Assembly: GCA_041648895.1 (NCBI GenBank)
Contig: JBAZOB010000001.1
Span: 1-64,000 of the forward strand
Direction of reading: 5' to 3'
Source of the DNA: JBAZOB01 sp041648895
Lineage (GTDB): Bacteria > Patescibacteriota > JAHJAL01
Length of the DNA stretch: 64,000 nucleotides
The translations under genes and the position numbers were made by a program. Below the pieces are notes generated by a model. It was not told the origin of the DNA, did not search any database, and saw nothing but the letters and a program-made list of their open reading frames with translations. Shown here piece by piece: positions 44,212 to 54,200 of this stretch (positions are counted from its first letter, which is position 1; every line of letters starts with the position of its first letter).

Positions 44212-44384
44212 GAAGTGTTTTAATTTGTACAAGATAATATTGTAACGTTAATGAACAAAAGTCGGAAGTGAAATCAATATAATATTAATTTAATCTCGAG
44301 GTTATTTTTTATTAATCAGGTATTTGATAATATTGATATGGACTTAATTAATGAGTAGTGTGAATTAATAATATGATCTACTTG

Positions 44385-44502
44385 GATGAGATCCCCGCCT
44401 TGAGCGGGGATGACATCATCAAGTTTATTATAAACGCCTTATTGATGAGATCCCCGATAACCGGAGCGCTCCGCTATGCTCCGCTTCCGGTCGGGGATGA
44501 CA
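44385..44502. repeat. Family A palindromic element with nested palindrome
   Basis: Arms GAGATCCCCGCCTTGAGCGG and TCGGGGATGACA, with an inner palindrome (CCGGAGCGCTCCGC, GCTCCGCTTCCGG). It lies in the 349-bp divergent gap between pyrG and dnaG. No gene is visible in the gap. Confidence 0.88.
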
Positions 44503-44560
44503 TGAGGGATAGTTAATTAGCACAATTCATTAATTAATGAATAATTAATAATTATTTTTT

Positions 44561-46288
44561 GTGAACGAAATTGAAGATATAAAAAGTCGGATCGATATTG
44601 TCGAATTGGCCAAAGAGTACATGACACTCCGGCCGGCGGGGCGCAATATGAAGGCGATTTGTCCGTTGCATAGCGAGAAGACGCCTTCGCTGATGATTGC
44701 CAAAGATAAACAGATCTGGCGGTGTTTTGGTTGTGGCGAAGGCGGCGATATTTTCACCATGGTGCAAAAAATGGAAGGGGTGGATTTTTATGAAGCGCTA
44801 AAAATACTGGCTGAAAAGGTGGGAGTGGAGTTAAAAAAAGATCCGGGATTTATTAAATACAAGCAGCAAGAGCAGGTCATGGCCGATATCAACGCGGTGG
44901 CGATGGAATTTTATCATCAGGCTTTTTTGCGGAGCAAATCGGGTCAAGTGGCTCGAGATTATATTGCTGGGAGAGGTTTAGACCAGCCGACGGTGGCTAA
45001 ATTTAAAATTGGTTTCGCGCCTAATCTTTGGGAGGCTTTGACATCATTTTTGGCAAAGAGAAAGTATTCATTGGACCAGATTGTTAAAGTTGGGCTGGGT
45101 TCGTATACCAAAAAAAGAACCGTGGTGGACCGGTTTCGGGGGCGGGTGATGTTTCCGATCTGGAATGAGCGAGGGCGGGTGGTGGGGTTTACGGGTCGGG
45201 TGTTGGACGAAAAAGATAATCCTAAATATTTGAATACGGCGGCGACCAGTTTGTTTGACAAGAGTCGATTGTGGTATGCCATGAATCTGGCCAAGAATAA
45301 AATCCGGGAAAAAAGGGAAGCGATAATTTGTGAGGGGCAAATGGATGTGATCACTTGTCATCAATTTGGCTTTGACTGGGCGGTATGCAGTTCGGGTACG
45401 GCCGTCTCCAATTATCAAATGCGGCAAATCAAGCGCTTGGCGGATACAATTTTATTGGCTTTTGATAACGATGAAGCCGGGCGTAAATCAGGTTATCGTT
45501 TGACGGAGATGGCTTTGGAAGAGGGATTGATGGTCAAAGTGATTGATATGGGCAAATATAAAGATCCGGACGAGTTTATTCGGGCTGATTTATCTGGTTG
45601 GCAGCAGTCAATGACCGGGGCGTTGGGTTTTGTGGAGTATTTTTTGCAGGCTTTTGGCCATAATTTACAGAACGCTAAAGATAAAAGCCAGCTAGCCGAT
45701 AATATTATTCCTTTGATTTATCGAGTCAAAGATGAAATTGGACGGGGACATTATATTTCGGAGTTGGCGGAACGTTTGAGTGTGGATGAACAGTTTGTGT
45801 TGCAGAAATATAATTCTTATCAACCGCGAGCGGCGGCCGGCCAGCAAAAAGAAGCTGGTCCGGTTAAAAAGATAACTTATGAGGAACGGTTGGTGGCGTT
45901 GCTGATATTGTTGGCTGATATGTTTGGCGAGGTGAAGTTTGATTTGCAGGACGAAATATTGTCTGATAAAATGATAAAGATAATGCAAGTATTGAAAAAG
46001 AATGCTAATCAGAAATTTACCTGGGATTGGTTTCGAGATTTGTCGGGAGAAGATTTGAGTCGATGGCAGCAGCTGGTGATGACGGTGGAAAAGGATTATG
46101 ACCAGGTTGACAAGGAGATGCTTTTGACAGAGATAGGGATGTTGGCGGATCGGATAAAAGAGGCCAATAAAGATGAACAGAAAGGTAATCTGGAGCAGGC
46201 AATTGTTGAGGCCGAATCAAGTGGTGACCGGGAGAAGGTAAAAGACTATATTAGGAGGTTGCAGGACTTGATTATTAACGATAAGTAG
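44561..46288 (+). CDS. dnaG: DNA primase
   Basis: 575 residues from GTG 44561. The zinc ribbon is CPLHSEKTPS then CFGCGEGGD (CHCC type). The primase core includes GRGLDQPTVAKFKIGFAP and FRGRVMFPIWNERGRVVGFT. TOPRIM follows with ICEGQMDVI and LAFDNDEAGRKS for metal binding. It lays RNA primers for replication; the C-terminal helical domain should meet the helicase. The next gene is rpoD, an arrangement shared with the classic macromolecular-synthesis operon (without rpsU). Confidence 0.95.
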   Translation: MNEIEDIKSRIDIVELAKEYMTLRPAGRNMKAICPLHSEKTPSLMIAKDKQIWRCFGCGEGGDIFTMVQKMEGVDFYEALKILAEKVGVELKKDPGFIKYKQQEQVMADINAVAMEFYHQAFLRSKSGQVARDYIAGRGLDQPTVAKFKIGFAPNLWEALTSFLAKRKYSLDQIVKVGLGSYTKKRTVVDRFRGRVMFPIWNERGRVVGFTGRVLDEKDNPKYLNTAATSLFDKSRLWYAMNLAKNKIREKREAIICEGQMDVITCHQFGFDWAVCSSGTAVSNYQMRQIKRLADTILLAFDNDEAGRKSGYRLTEMALEEGLMVKVIDMGKYKDPDEFIRADLSGWQQSMTGALGFVEYFLQAFGHNLQNAKDKSQLADNIIPLIYRVKDEIGRGHYISELAERLSVDEQFVLQKYNSYQPRAAAGQQKEAGPVKKITYEERLVALLILLADMFGEVKFDLQDEILSDKMIKIMQVLKKNANQKFTWDWFRDLSGEDLSRWQQLVMTVEKDYDQVDKEMLLTEIGMLADRIKEANKDEQKGNLEQAIVEAESSGDREKVKDYIRRLQDLIINDK

Positions 46289-46299
46289 GAATATTTTTT

Positions 46300-46324
46300 A
46301 AAAACCTTTGGTATGACAAGGGTT
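46300..46324 (+). terminator. Possible weak terminator between dnaG and rpoD
   Basis: AAACCTTTG pairs with CAAGGGTTT (one G-U) around a 6-nt loop, followed by GTTGTTGTTTG. The T run is poor. Confidence 0.4.
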
Positions 46325-46349
46325 TGTTGTTGTTTGTATAATAATTTTT

Positions 46350-47765
46350 ATGAAAAAAGCGTCTAAAAAAAGTTTGACCAAAAAGTTGAAAAAGAAAAAA
46401 AACCAGCCGAAATTGAAAAAAAAGCCGGTAGGCAAGAAAGCTAGATTGAAAGTTAAAACCAAGAAGAAAATAGTTAAAAAAATAGTTAAGAAGAAAATTG
46501 TTAAAAAGCCGCCAAAGCCGGTGATAGTTAAGAAAAAGCCTTTGGTGAAGCCAGCCAGTAAAGCAATTACCAAAGTGGAAGAGACGCCGGTCAAAAAAAG
46601 ATCAAGAGCCAAAAAGAAAGTGGGGTTGTCTAAAGACGAGATTTTGGCCAAGATAACCACGGAAATTTATGGTGACAATGTCGATAAAGTTAGTGAACTG
46701 GTGAGCAAAGGGCGGGAGCAGGGATTTATCACGCAGCGGGAAATCATGCAAACCCTGCCGACGATTGAAGATGATATTGAGCTGCTGGATGAATTTTATT
46801 CTTTGCTCTCGGAAGCGGGTATTGAAATGATGGAGAGTGAGGAAAAGTTGAAAGATGTGGTGGCGCCCTCGGAAATGGAATTATTACAGTCGGCGGCGGA
46901 ATATGAGGCGGAAGTGAAGGAAGAAGCTTTGCAGGATGTTTCTCGTGATTCGGTCCGATTATATTTGCGCGAGATTGGTCGGGTAGCTCTGCTGAAACCT
47001 CACGAAGAGGTGGAATTGGCTAAACGGATGGAAAAGGGTGACCAATTGGCTAAACAGAAATTGATTGAAGCCAATTTACGTCTGGTGGTCAGTATTGCCA
47101 AACGTTATGTGGGGCGGGGGTTGAGTTTACTCGATCTGATCCAAGAAGGTAATACTGGTTTATTACGAGCCGTAGAGAAGTTTGATTACCGTAAAGGGTA
47201 CAAATTTTCGACCTATGGTACGTGGTGGATCAGACAAGCGATTACGCGGGCGATTGCTGACCAAGCGCGGACCATTCGGATTCCGGTACATATGGTGGAG
47301 ACGATCAATAAACTAACTCGGGTGCAACGGCATTTGGTACAGGCCTTGGGACGCGAGCCGTTGCCGGAAGAAATCGCGGCCGAGATGGGGATTGAGCTGG
47401 ACAAGGTCCGCTATGTCCTGAAAATTTCGCAAGAAACTGTTTCATTGGAAGCGCCGGTGGGCGAAGAAGAAGACAGTTATTTGGGTGATTTTTTGGAGGA
47501 CAAGGTAACTCTATCACCCAAGGATTCGGCGACGGTTCAGTTGTTGAAAGATCATCTGGCTAAGGTTTTGGAATTATTGTCCCCGCGGGAAAAACGTATT
47601 TTGGAGATGCGGTTTGGTTTGGTGGACGGGACGACTCGCACTTTGGAAGAGGTGGGGAAGGAGTTTGGGGTGACGCGTGAACGTATCCGTCAAATTGAAG
47701 CCAAGGCCTTGATGCGACTGCGCCGCAATCGGGAAAGTCGGCAGTTGCTTGATTATTTGAGATAA
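46350..47765 (+). CDS. rpoD: Primary RNA polymerase sigma factor (sigma-70)
   Basis: 471 residues from ATG 46350. The first 90 residues are extremely Lys-rich with KKKIVKK-type repeats, followed by a region 1.1-like helical segment. Region 1.2/2 starts at [20 protein letters not shown]; region 2.4 has [15 protein letters not shown], with Gly where most primary sigmas have Ala. Regions 3 and 4 follow (VPVHM-like [14 protein letters not shown] and [19 protein letters not shown]). It directs housekeeping transcription. The Lys tail may bind nucleic acid and is a departure from model sigma factors. Region 4 is standard, consistent with the TTGACA/TATAAT-like promoters found here. Confidence 0.95.
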   Translation: MKKASKKSLTKKLKKKKNQPKLKKKPVGKKARLKVKTKKKIVKKIVKKKIVKKPPKPVIVKKKPLVKPASKAITKVEETPVKKRSRAKKKVGLSKDEILAKITTEIYGDNVDKVSELVSKGREQGFITQREIMQTLPTIEDDIELLDEFYSLLSEAGIEMMESEEKLKDVVAPSEMELLQSAAEYEAEVKEEALQDVSRDSVRLYLREIGRVALLKPHEEVELAKRMEKGDQLAKQKLIEANLRLVVSIAKRYVGRGLSLLDLIQEGNTGLLRAVEKFDYRKGYKFSTYGTWWIRQAITRAIADQARTIRIPVHMVETINKLTRVQRHLVQALGREPLPEEIAAEMGIELDKVRYVLKISQETVSLEAPVGEEEDSYLGDFLEDKVTLSPKDSATVQLLKDHLAKVLELLSPREKRILEMRFGLVDGTTRTLEEVGKEFGVTRERIRQIEAKALMRLRRNRESRQLLDYLR

Positions 47766-47959
47766 TTACGAATTAGGAATTAGGAAGGACGAATTGGATT
47801 GGTCATACATCATTTTTTTAATTAATGGCAGCGAAGGTTTGGTCGGTGTTGTGTTATGGTGGAACTGTATAATAATAGTTAGTTTTATGGCTAGCCATAT
47901 AATAAAAAAAATGATGTATGACCAATCCAATTCGTCCTTCCTAATTCGTAATTCGTAAT
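47764..47959. repeat. Hairpin element E, copy 2
   Basis: Arms about 47764-47820 and 47903-47959 are complementary over about 57 bp with one inner mismatch. The loop shares AATGGCAGC, GGTTTGGTCGGTG, TATAATAATAGT and TATGGCTAGCCATA with copy 1. It fills the gap between rpoD and the MFS gene. Confidence 0.92.
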
Positions 47960-47962
47960 TTT

Positions 47963-49189
47963 ATGTTTGGTTTTTCCAATATTTTTCGTCGGATTAAAAG
48001 TAGTAATAAATCAGCCAGATTATTGTATCTGGCTGTTTTAATGTTGTTTTTCTTTTGTTTATTCGATGGTTTGCTAACCAATTTGATGCCACTTTTAATG
48101 ACTCAAAATGGCATATCGGAAACATTGATGGGGACGATTATTGGTTTTTCAGCGATGTTTGGTCTGTTTTTTGATTTTTGGTTGTGTCGGCTTTTGAAAA
48201 ATGTGCATTATCGACGAATATATTTGTTGATGTTTTTGATCGCGGCCGTGTTTTTATTGTTGTTGTGGCAAGCAGAAACGGTTACGGTTTTTTTGCTGGG
48301 GATGGCTTTGTGGGGTTTATATTATGATTTGTTTAGCATTGCCAATATTGATCTGGTGACCGACACTACTACTAAAAGTGATTATTCATCTGGGTTCGGC
48401 TGGCTGCGGGTTTTTGTGGGGTTGGGATATTTGGTGGCGACGGTGGTGGCGGGTTTTTTTATGTCTCAGCGGGTGGGAGCGAGTTTTTTTGTGACAACGG
48501 GTATGGTTTGGATTTTGGCCATGATTGTTTGGGTGGTTTTAAATTTGGCTGGCAATGAGCACAAGCCGATTTCCATGGTTGAGAAAAAAATTGGTTTGGG
48601 GCGAGAGCTTGGGCTTTGGTCCAGGATCGGCCGGCGAATTTTCCCCGTCTTATTGATTACTTTTTTAATCAATGTGATTGATGCTTTTTTCTGGGTGGTG
48701 GGGCCGTTGTTGGTGCATGATTTGCTGCGTGAACACAGTTGGGGGGCGTGGTTTATTACTTTATATTTATTGCCACTTTTGATTACTGGTTGGTTGGTGG
48801 GTCGGGTGAGTGCCAGGTTGGGCAAAAAAAAGACGGCGCTGGTGGCTTTGGGGTTGGGTTTTGTGGTGCTCGGTTTATTTGTTTATTTTGATCAGTCAGG
48901 GTGGCTGCTGGTGTTAAGTTTCTTATCTTCCTTTTTTATTTCTTTTGCCTGGCCGGCGGTGACGGGGGCCTATGCGGACTATGTTCAGGAAAATCCGGCA
49001 TTGGCCAGGGAGATTGAGACCTTGCAAGATTCTTTTACCAATCTTGGTTTTGTGGTGGGACCGGTGCTGGCTGGCTGGTTGGCTGAATCCTATGGTCATG
49101 TCTGGAGTTTTTCGGTATTGGGTTGGATGGGATTGGTGATGGTGACGGTTTTGTGGCTGGCGATGCCGCGGCGAATTAGTTTGTCATGA
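47963..49189 (+). CDS. Major facilitator superfamily transporter
   Basis: 408 residues from ATG 47963, with about 12 membrane helices. The loop between helices 2 and 3 reads FWLCRLLKNVHYRRIY, in the place of the MFS signature, and a second one is VGRVSARLGKKKTALVALG between helices 8 and 9. PVLAGWLAESYGHVWSF near the end is typical of drug or sugar efflux MFS members. Substrate unknown. It stands alone between hairpin element E and tRNA-Asn. Confidence 0.85.
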   Translation: MFGFSNIFRRIKSSNKSARLLYLAVLMLFFFCLFDGLLTNLMPLLMTQNGISETLMGTIIGFSAMFGLFFDFWLCRLLKNVHYRRIYLLMFLIAAVFLLLLWQAETVTVFLLGMALWGLYYDLFSIANIDLVTDTTTKSDYSSGFGWLRVFVGLGYLVATVVAGFFMSQRVGASFFVTTGMVWILAMIVWVVLNLAGNEHKPISMVEKKIGLGRELGLWSRIGRRIFPVLLITFLINVIDAFFWVVGPLLVHDLLREHSWGAWFITLYLLPLLITGWLVGRVSARLGKKKTALVALGLGFVVLGLFVYFDQSGWLLVLSFLSSFFISFAWPAVTGAYADYVQENPALAREIETLQDSFTNLGFVVGPVLAGWLAESYGHVWSFSVLGWMGLVMVTVLWLAMPRRISLS

Positions 49190-49301
49190 TGGGGGATAAT
49201 TTTCGTGACTGATGGTTTGAATTGTCATTTGGTTTGATGTAATATTTGATTTGTAGGAAAATTTAATGACCCGTTATTGCCAAGGCTAAAAACGGGCGCG
49301 G

Positions 49302-49375
49302 TCCGGAGTAGCTCAGCTGGTTAGAGCGACTGACTGTTAATCAGTAGGTCGTGGGTTCGAGTCCCACCTCCGGAG
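49302..49375 (+). tRNA. tRNA-Asn (GTT)
   Basis: 74 nt with acceptor TCCGGAG/CTCCGGA, discriminator G, anticodon loop CTGTTAA and T loop TTCGAGT. No CCA encoded. Its 3' half is overlapped on the other strand by the end of the recombinase gene, marking it as the integration site. Confidence 0.96.
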
Positions 49376-50860
49376 TTTGTAAGAACACTCTTTAGCCTGC
49401 AGAAGAAGGTCGAAGGGTGTTTTTAGTTTGTAGATTATGTTTTCGTCTTTCAGTTGTAAGTTCGAAAATACGAATTTGAGTAATTGCCGTTTTTTGTCTA
49501 TTTCCGAACTTTTGGCAAAAATTTGAGGAGCTTTGGAACAGACATTTAGTAGAAAGGTAACTGATTTTACGAATTTTTCATCAGCCTCAGTATGATCTTT
49601 CATAGACTGAGTAATTTCATATTGTCTATTTTTTAAATCTTTGGCTTTTTTGTCATATTCATCTTGAGTAATACTCCTATTAATACAGAGGTCCAAGAGT
49701 GTATCAAGAGAGGTTTGAATTTTGGTGTATTCGGTTTGAAGTTCGGTAATACTATTTTTATGGTATTCAATTTTGGCTTGGTGAGTTTGGTTAACTTGAT
49801 TAATTAGATCGGCGAGGATATCGTCCGGAATAACTAATAAATCGAGTATTTTATTGATTTGTTTTAATAATTGCTTTTCTTCCATTCTTTTGGCTCCGTG
49901 TTTGCCTTTTGATTCGGTACATTTGAGATAGATATATTTATTTTTCTTTTTGTCTGATGAGATAGCACATCCACAATCAGCACATTCAATCATTCCTCGA
50001 CCTAAAACTGAAGCATGGATAGTGGACCATTTGAAGGGTTTTTTGTGATAACCTTGGATAACATCCTGACAGCGATCAAATAATTCTTTAGTAATTAGAT
50101 TACCGTGATTGTGCGGTGCTATATTTTCTTTAACTTTCATCATTCCGTAATAAAACGGATTGGTAATGACATGGTTTAACCGACTGTGGGATAAATAATT
50201 ATAGGGAGGTTTGTTGTTGGTAAGACCTTTCTTTTTCATTAAATTTGCTAATCCGCGGATGGAATAACTGCCGGTAGCATATAGGTTGAATATTTCTTGG
50301 ACCAAATACGCTCTTTGTTTGTCTATAATAATAATTTTTCTTTTTGTGATTGGGTCTTCTTCATTTAGATAACCAATTGGTGCTTTAGTTAGCCATTCGC
50401 CACGTTTGATTTTTCCTTCGAATGCGCGTTTGACGTTGTCGCTTATTGCATCGGAATAGTATTTGGCTAGTCCAAGATTCATGGCGAAATGAAATTTTTC
50501 AACGGCGGATATATTGGAATTAATAACAAGGTTATCTGAAACAAAGTGCATTTCAATTTTATCCAACATTGTCATCTCGTACAGGTTGGATATTCTTTTA
50601 TCAAAAACATTTCGGGAAAATCTATCAACTTTATCAAAACAAATTACTAATTTTTCTTTTGATTTTTTGATGTAATCAATCATTTTGTCAAAATCATCTC
50701 TTTTGTTTCGATATGCTCCTTCGTCAAAACTGTATTGTTTAACGATGGGGAGGTCTTTTTTTTGACAATATTTAATCATCCGATCAGTTTGAGCTGGTAG
50801 GGAATTACCAGCGTCTTTTTGCTCTTCGGTTGATACTCTGGCTAATATTATGGCTTTCAT
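49337..50860 (-). CDS. Large serine recombinase (integrase) whose 3' end lies in tRNA-Asn
   Basis: 507 residues from ATG 50860. The resolvase domain has the nucleophile Ser in ILARVSTEEQ and FDKVDRFSRNVFDK. The recombinase domain includes APIGYLNEEDP and GMMKVKENIAPHNHG. A zinc ribbon follows (IECADCGCAIS and a later YLKCTESKG), then a long coiled coil. The last 11 residues, RRWDSNPRPTD, are read from the antisense of tRNA-Asn, and the TAA stop at 49337-49339 is the complement of part of the anticodon loop. The gene therefore spans the attachment site. It should catalyse integration and excision of the element to the right. Confidence 0.93.
   Translation of the reverse strand: MKAIILARVSTEEQKDAGNSLPAQTDRMIKYCQKKDLPIVKQYSFDEGAYRNKRDDFDKMIDYIKKSKEKLVICFDKVDRFSRNVFDKRISNLYEMTMLDKIEMHFVSDNLVINSNISAVEKFHFAMNLGLAKYYSDAISDNVKRAFEGKIKRGEWLTKAPIGYLNEEDPITKRKIIIIDKQRAYLVQEIFNLYATGSYSIRGLANLMKKKGLTNNKPPYNYLSHSRLNHVITNPFYYGMMKVKENIAPHNHGNLITKELFDRCQDVIQGYHKKPFKWSTIHASVLGRGMIECADCGCAISSDKKKNKYIYLKCTESKGKHGAKRMEEKQLLKQINKILDLLVIPDDILADLINQVNQTHQAKIEYHKNSITELQTEYTKIQTSLDTLLDLCINRSITQDEYDKKAKDLKNRQYEITQSMKDHTEADEKFVKSVTFLLNVCSKAPQIFAKSSEIDKKRQLLKFVFSNLQLKDENIIYKLKTPFDLLLQAKECSYKLRRWDSNPRPTD
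49370..49380. other. Inferred left attachment site (attL) in the tRNA-Asn 3' end
   Basis: The exact crossover cannot be read from one end. The element side starts somewhere in the tRNA 3' half or just after; the direct repeat at the right end lies outside the window. Confidence 0.5.
49384..49424 (+). terminator. Possible terminator for tRNA-Asn inside the recombinase gene
   Basis: AACACTCTT pairs with AAGGGTGTT (one G-U) around a 20-nt loop, followed by TTT. Lies within the C-terminal codons of the recombinase. Confidence 0.55.
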
Positions 50861-50910
50861 TTGGTAAAAAAGTGATTATTGTTATAAAATTGAAGTAGTG
50901 TTTATAATCT

Positions 50911-50940
50911 AATGTTATCAAATGTTATCATATTTATCAA
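50911..50940. promoter_or_regulatory. Tandem 10-bp repeats between recombinase and HTH gene (operator-like)
   Basis: AATGTTATCA occurs twice in perfect tandem (50911-50920 and 50921-50930), then TATTTATCAA as a weaker third unit. They lie in the 98-bp divergent region, at one-turn spacing, fitting a protein that binds cooperatively, probably the HTH protein next door. Confidence 0.6.
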
Positions 50941-50958
50941 AAATGAGATAAAAATATT

Positions 50959-51168
50959 ATGGATAAAAAAATAGACAATGATGTGAATCCGGAAATGTCA
51001 AAATTACTTACTTTGAAGCAGGCTTGTGAGATATTGCAATGTCATCCCAATACTTTGAGGCAGTGGGATAAAAAGGGCATATTGAAAGCGATAAGAATTG
51101 GTATTAAAAAAGCGAGAAGGTATAGGAGAGAGGATATAGAGGAGTTTATTAATAAGAAGTATGATTAA
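50959..51168 (+). CDS. Excisionase/MerR-type HTH DNA-binding protein
   Basis: 69 residues from ATG 50959. The winged-helix core is LLTLKQACEILQCHPNTLRQ followed by WDKKGILKAIRIGIKKARRY and EDIEEFINKKY, a standard excisionase (HTH_17) arrangement. Diverges from the recombinase gene and is likely its directionality factor and/or repressor, acting on the tandem repeats between them. It lies 54 nt upstream of the restriction island and could also control it. Confidence 0.85.
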   Translation: MDKKIDNDVNPEMSKLLTLKQACEILQCHPNTLRQWDKKGILKAIRIGIKKARRYRREDIEEFINKKYD

Positions 51169-51222
51169 TTGTTCGATTTTTTAATACTGGTTTGATATAA
51201 ATATGTATTAGCTAAAGATGTA

Positions 51223-54200
51223 ATGAATAAAGTATTAGATAACAAAAAATCCAAGGTATCGGATGTATTGCTGGCGGAAATAAAAGATAAAGCCAAATTA
51301 TCTGTCATTTCAGCATATTTTACTATCTATGCATTTGAAAAACTGAAGAAATCTTTGTCGAAGATTGATTCTTTGCGATTCCTTTTTGTTGAGCCAACTT
51401 TCACTAAAGAGCAGGAAGAAACACGGGAATTTTATATCGATAAACTTGATCGTGAGAAACAATTGTCCGGAACTCAGTACGAGATCAAATTGAGAAATGA
51501 ATTGACTCAGTCAAAAGTGGCCAAAGAGTGTGCTGATTGGATTAGAAGCAAAGTGGATTTTCGATCGTTGAAGAAGTCTGATTTGTCTCGGGCGAGAGCG
51601 ATTCATGTACAAAATCCGGATTCGGAATTTATAGTACAAGGAACACTTGATTTTACTTCTTCCGGATTGGGTTTTTCCAATTCAAACAAATTGGAGATGA
51701 ATGTTTATTCTGATGATCAGGATGCGACGCGTGAGATGCTCACTTGGTTTGACGAAATTTGGAATGATGAAATGCTAGTGGAAGATGTAAAAGAGGAGGT
51801 ACTCAAAAGTATCCAGACGATATATAAAGAAAATACGCCGGAATTCATATATTATGTAACTTTGTATAACTTGTTTAAGGAGTATCTGGATGAATTGACG
51901 GAAGAAAATATCATCAAGGTGAAAACCGGAGTTAAGGATTCAATCATCTGGAAGAAGTTATTCAAATTTCAGAAAGATGGTGTAATGGGAGTTATTGATA
52001 AGTTGGAGAAGCATAACGGTTGTATTCTGGCAGATAGTGTTGGATTGGGTAAGACCTTTGAAGGATTGGCGGTAATAAAATACTATGAATTGAGAAATTA
52101 TCGAGTATTGGTCCTTTGTCCGAAGAAGTTACGAGATAACTGGATGATGTATCGGTCAAATGATGTGCGGAATATTTTTGCAGAAGATCGGTTTGGGTAT
52201 GATATTTTGAATCATACTGATTTGAGTAGGGAAAAAGGAATGTCCGGGGATATTAATCTGGAGACAATTAATTGGGGTAATTATGATTTGGTTTTGATTG
52301 ATGAGTCACATAATTTCAGAAATAATGATTCCTTAAAAAACAAGAAAACAAGATATAGGAAGTTGATGGATGATATTATCCGGACCGGGGTAAAGACTAA
52401 GGTATTGATGTTGTCAGCTACGCCGGTAAATAACAGGATGAATGATTTGAAGAATCAAATTGCTTTTATTACTGAAGGTAATGATGAAGCGTTGTTGGAT
52501 GAAGGGGTGAAGAATATAGGTAATACTTTTAGGTTGGCGCAATATCAATTCAATAAGTGGTTAGATCGGCCTCTGAATGACAGGGGGCTGGACTCTTTGT
52601 TGGCTAGTTTGAATGTTGACTACTTTAAGTTATTAGATGCGTTGACTATAGCTCGATCCCGGAAGCATATCGAAAAATATTATGATTTGTCGGAAGTGGG
52701 CCGTTTTCCTGATCGACTTAAGCCGTTGAATATTAAATCAAAGGTGGATTTGAAAGGTGATTTTCCCAGTTTTGAAGATATAAACGATTCGATTAAAAGG
52801 TTGTCGATGGCGATATATTCACCTTTGCAGTATGTCAGGTCGGACCGGGTGAAGAAATATCAGAAGAAATATGATCGAGAGGTTAAGGGTGGATCTTATT
52901 TTCGGCAGACAGATCGAGAGAAAAATATTGTTAATCTAATGCGGGTAAATATTTTGAAGAGATTAGAAAGCTCGATTTTTTCATATAATCTGACATTGAC
53001 TAGACTAGCGGGTAAGATAGAAGAAATATTGCAAATGATTGATGATTTTCATGATTCTGGTAGATATAGTTTGGATTTAGATGATGCACCGGAGAGTATT
53101 GATGGAGATGATGAACAGTTGGAATCAATGACGGTTGGTAACAAGATTAGTGTAGAGTTGGCCGATATGGATCTGATCCGATGGAAAGATGATTTGCAGT
53201 CTGATTTAACCAGATTGAAAGATTTGATAAGTTTTGCGGAGCCAATTAATACAGATTCTGATGCTAAACTGGCAGATTTGAAGAAAATAATTGCTGATAA
53301 AATTAGCAATCCGATTAATGATAATAATAAGAAGGTGGTGGTTTTCAGTGCTTTTTCTGATACGGCGGAGTATTTGTATAAATACATTTCCGAATGGTTG
53401 GAAAATAAATTTAACCTACATTCAGCTTTGGTAACTGGTGGCACTACTAATAAAACAACTTCTGACGAGATTAAAACTGATTTGAATAGTATTTTGACTA
53501 ATTTTTCGCCGGTATCAAAAGAAAAGGCAAAAGTTTTTCCGGGAGTGAAAGATGAAATTGATGTTTTGATTGCAACGGATTGCGTATCAGAAGGCCAGAA
53601 TTTGCAAGATTGTGATTATTTAATAAACTATGACATCCATTGGAATCCGGTGCGGATTATCCAGCGTTTTGGGCGTATTGATCGAATTGGGTCCGTTAAT
53701 GAAAAAATTCAACTGGTTAATTTTTGGCCGGATATGGAGCTGGATGAATATATTAATTTGGAACAACGGGTCCGAGGGCGGATGATATTACTTAATGCCA
53801 GCGCGACGGGTGAAGAGGACATTATCAATGAAACTGATAAAGATGTGATGAATGATATCGAGTATCGTAAGAATCAATTGACCAGATTGCAGGAGGAGGT
53901 TTTGGACCTGGAGGATATTTCGGGGAATATTTCGATTACAGATATGACTATGAGTGATTTTAAGATGGATTTGATGGAGTATCTCAAAGATAATCGTGAA
54001 TTATTGGAAAGATCGGCGCTTGGTATGTATGCGATTGTGTCAAAGGATGAGTCTTTGGAAGATTTGTCGTCGGGGGTGATATTTACCTTGCGACAGGTGG
54101 ATTTTTCAGAAGCGAAATCTGGAGAGACAAATGCGATTCATCCATATTATATGGTCTATATTGGTGATAATGGAGAGGTAAAATTGACTTATTTGCAGGC

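Noticed and set aside
6505..44502. CRISPR array suspected from repeated GTCATCCCCG units
   Set aside because: The units are kilobases apart, palindromic and without regular spacers; no cas genes are present.
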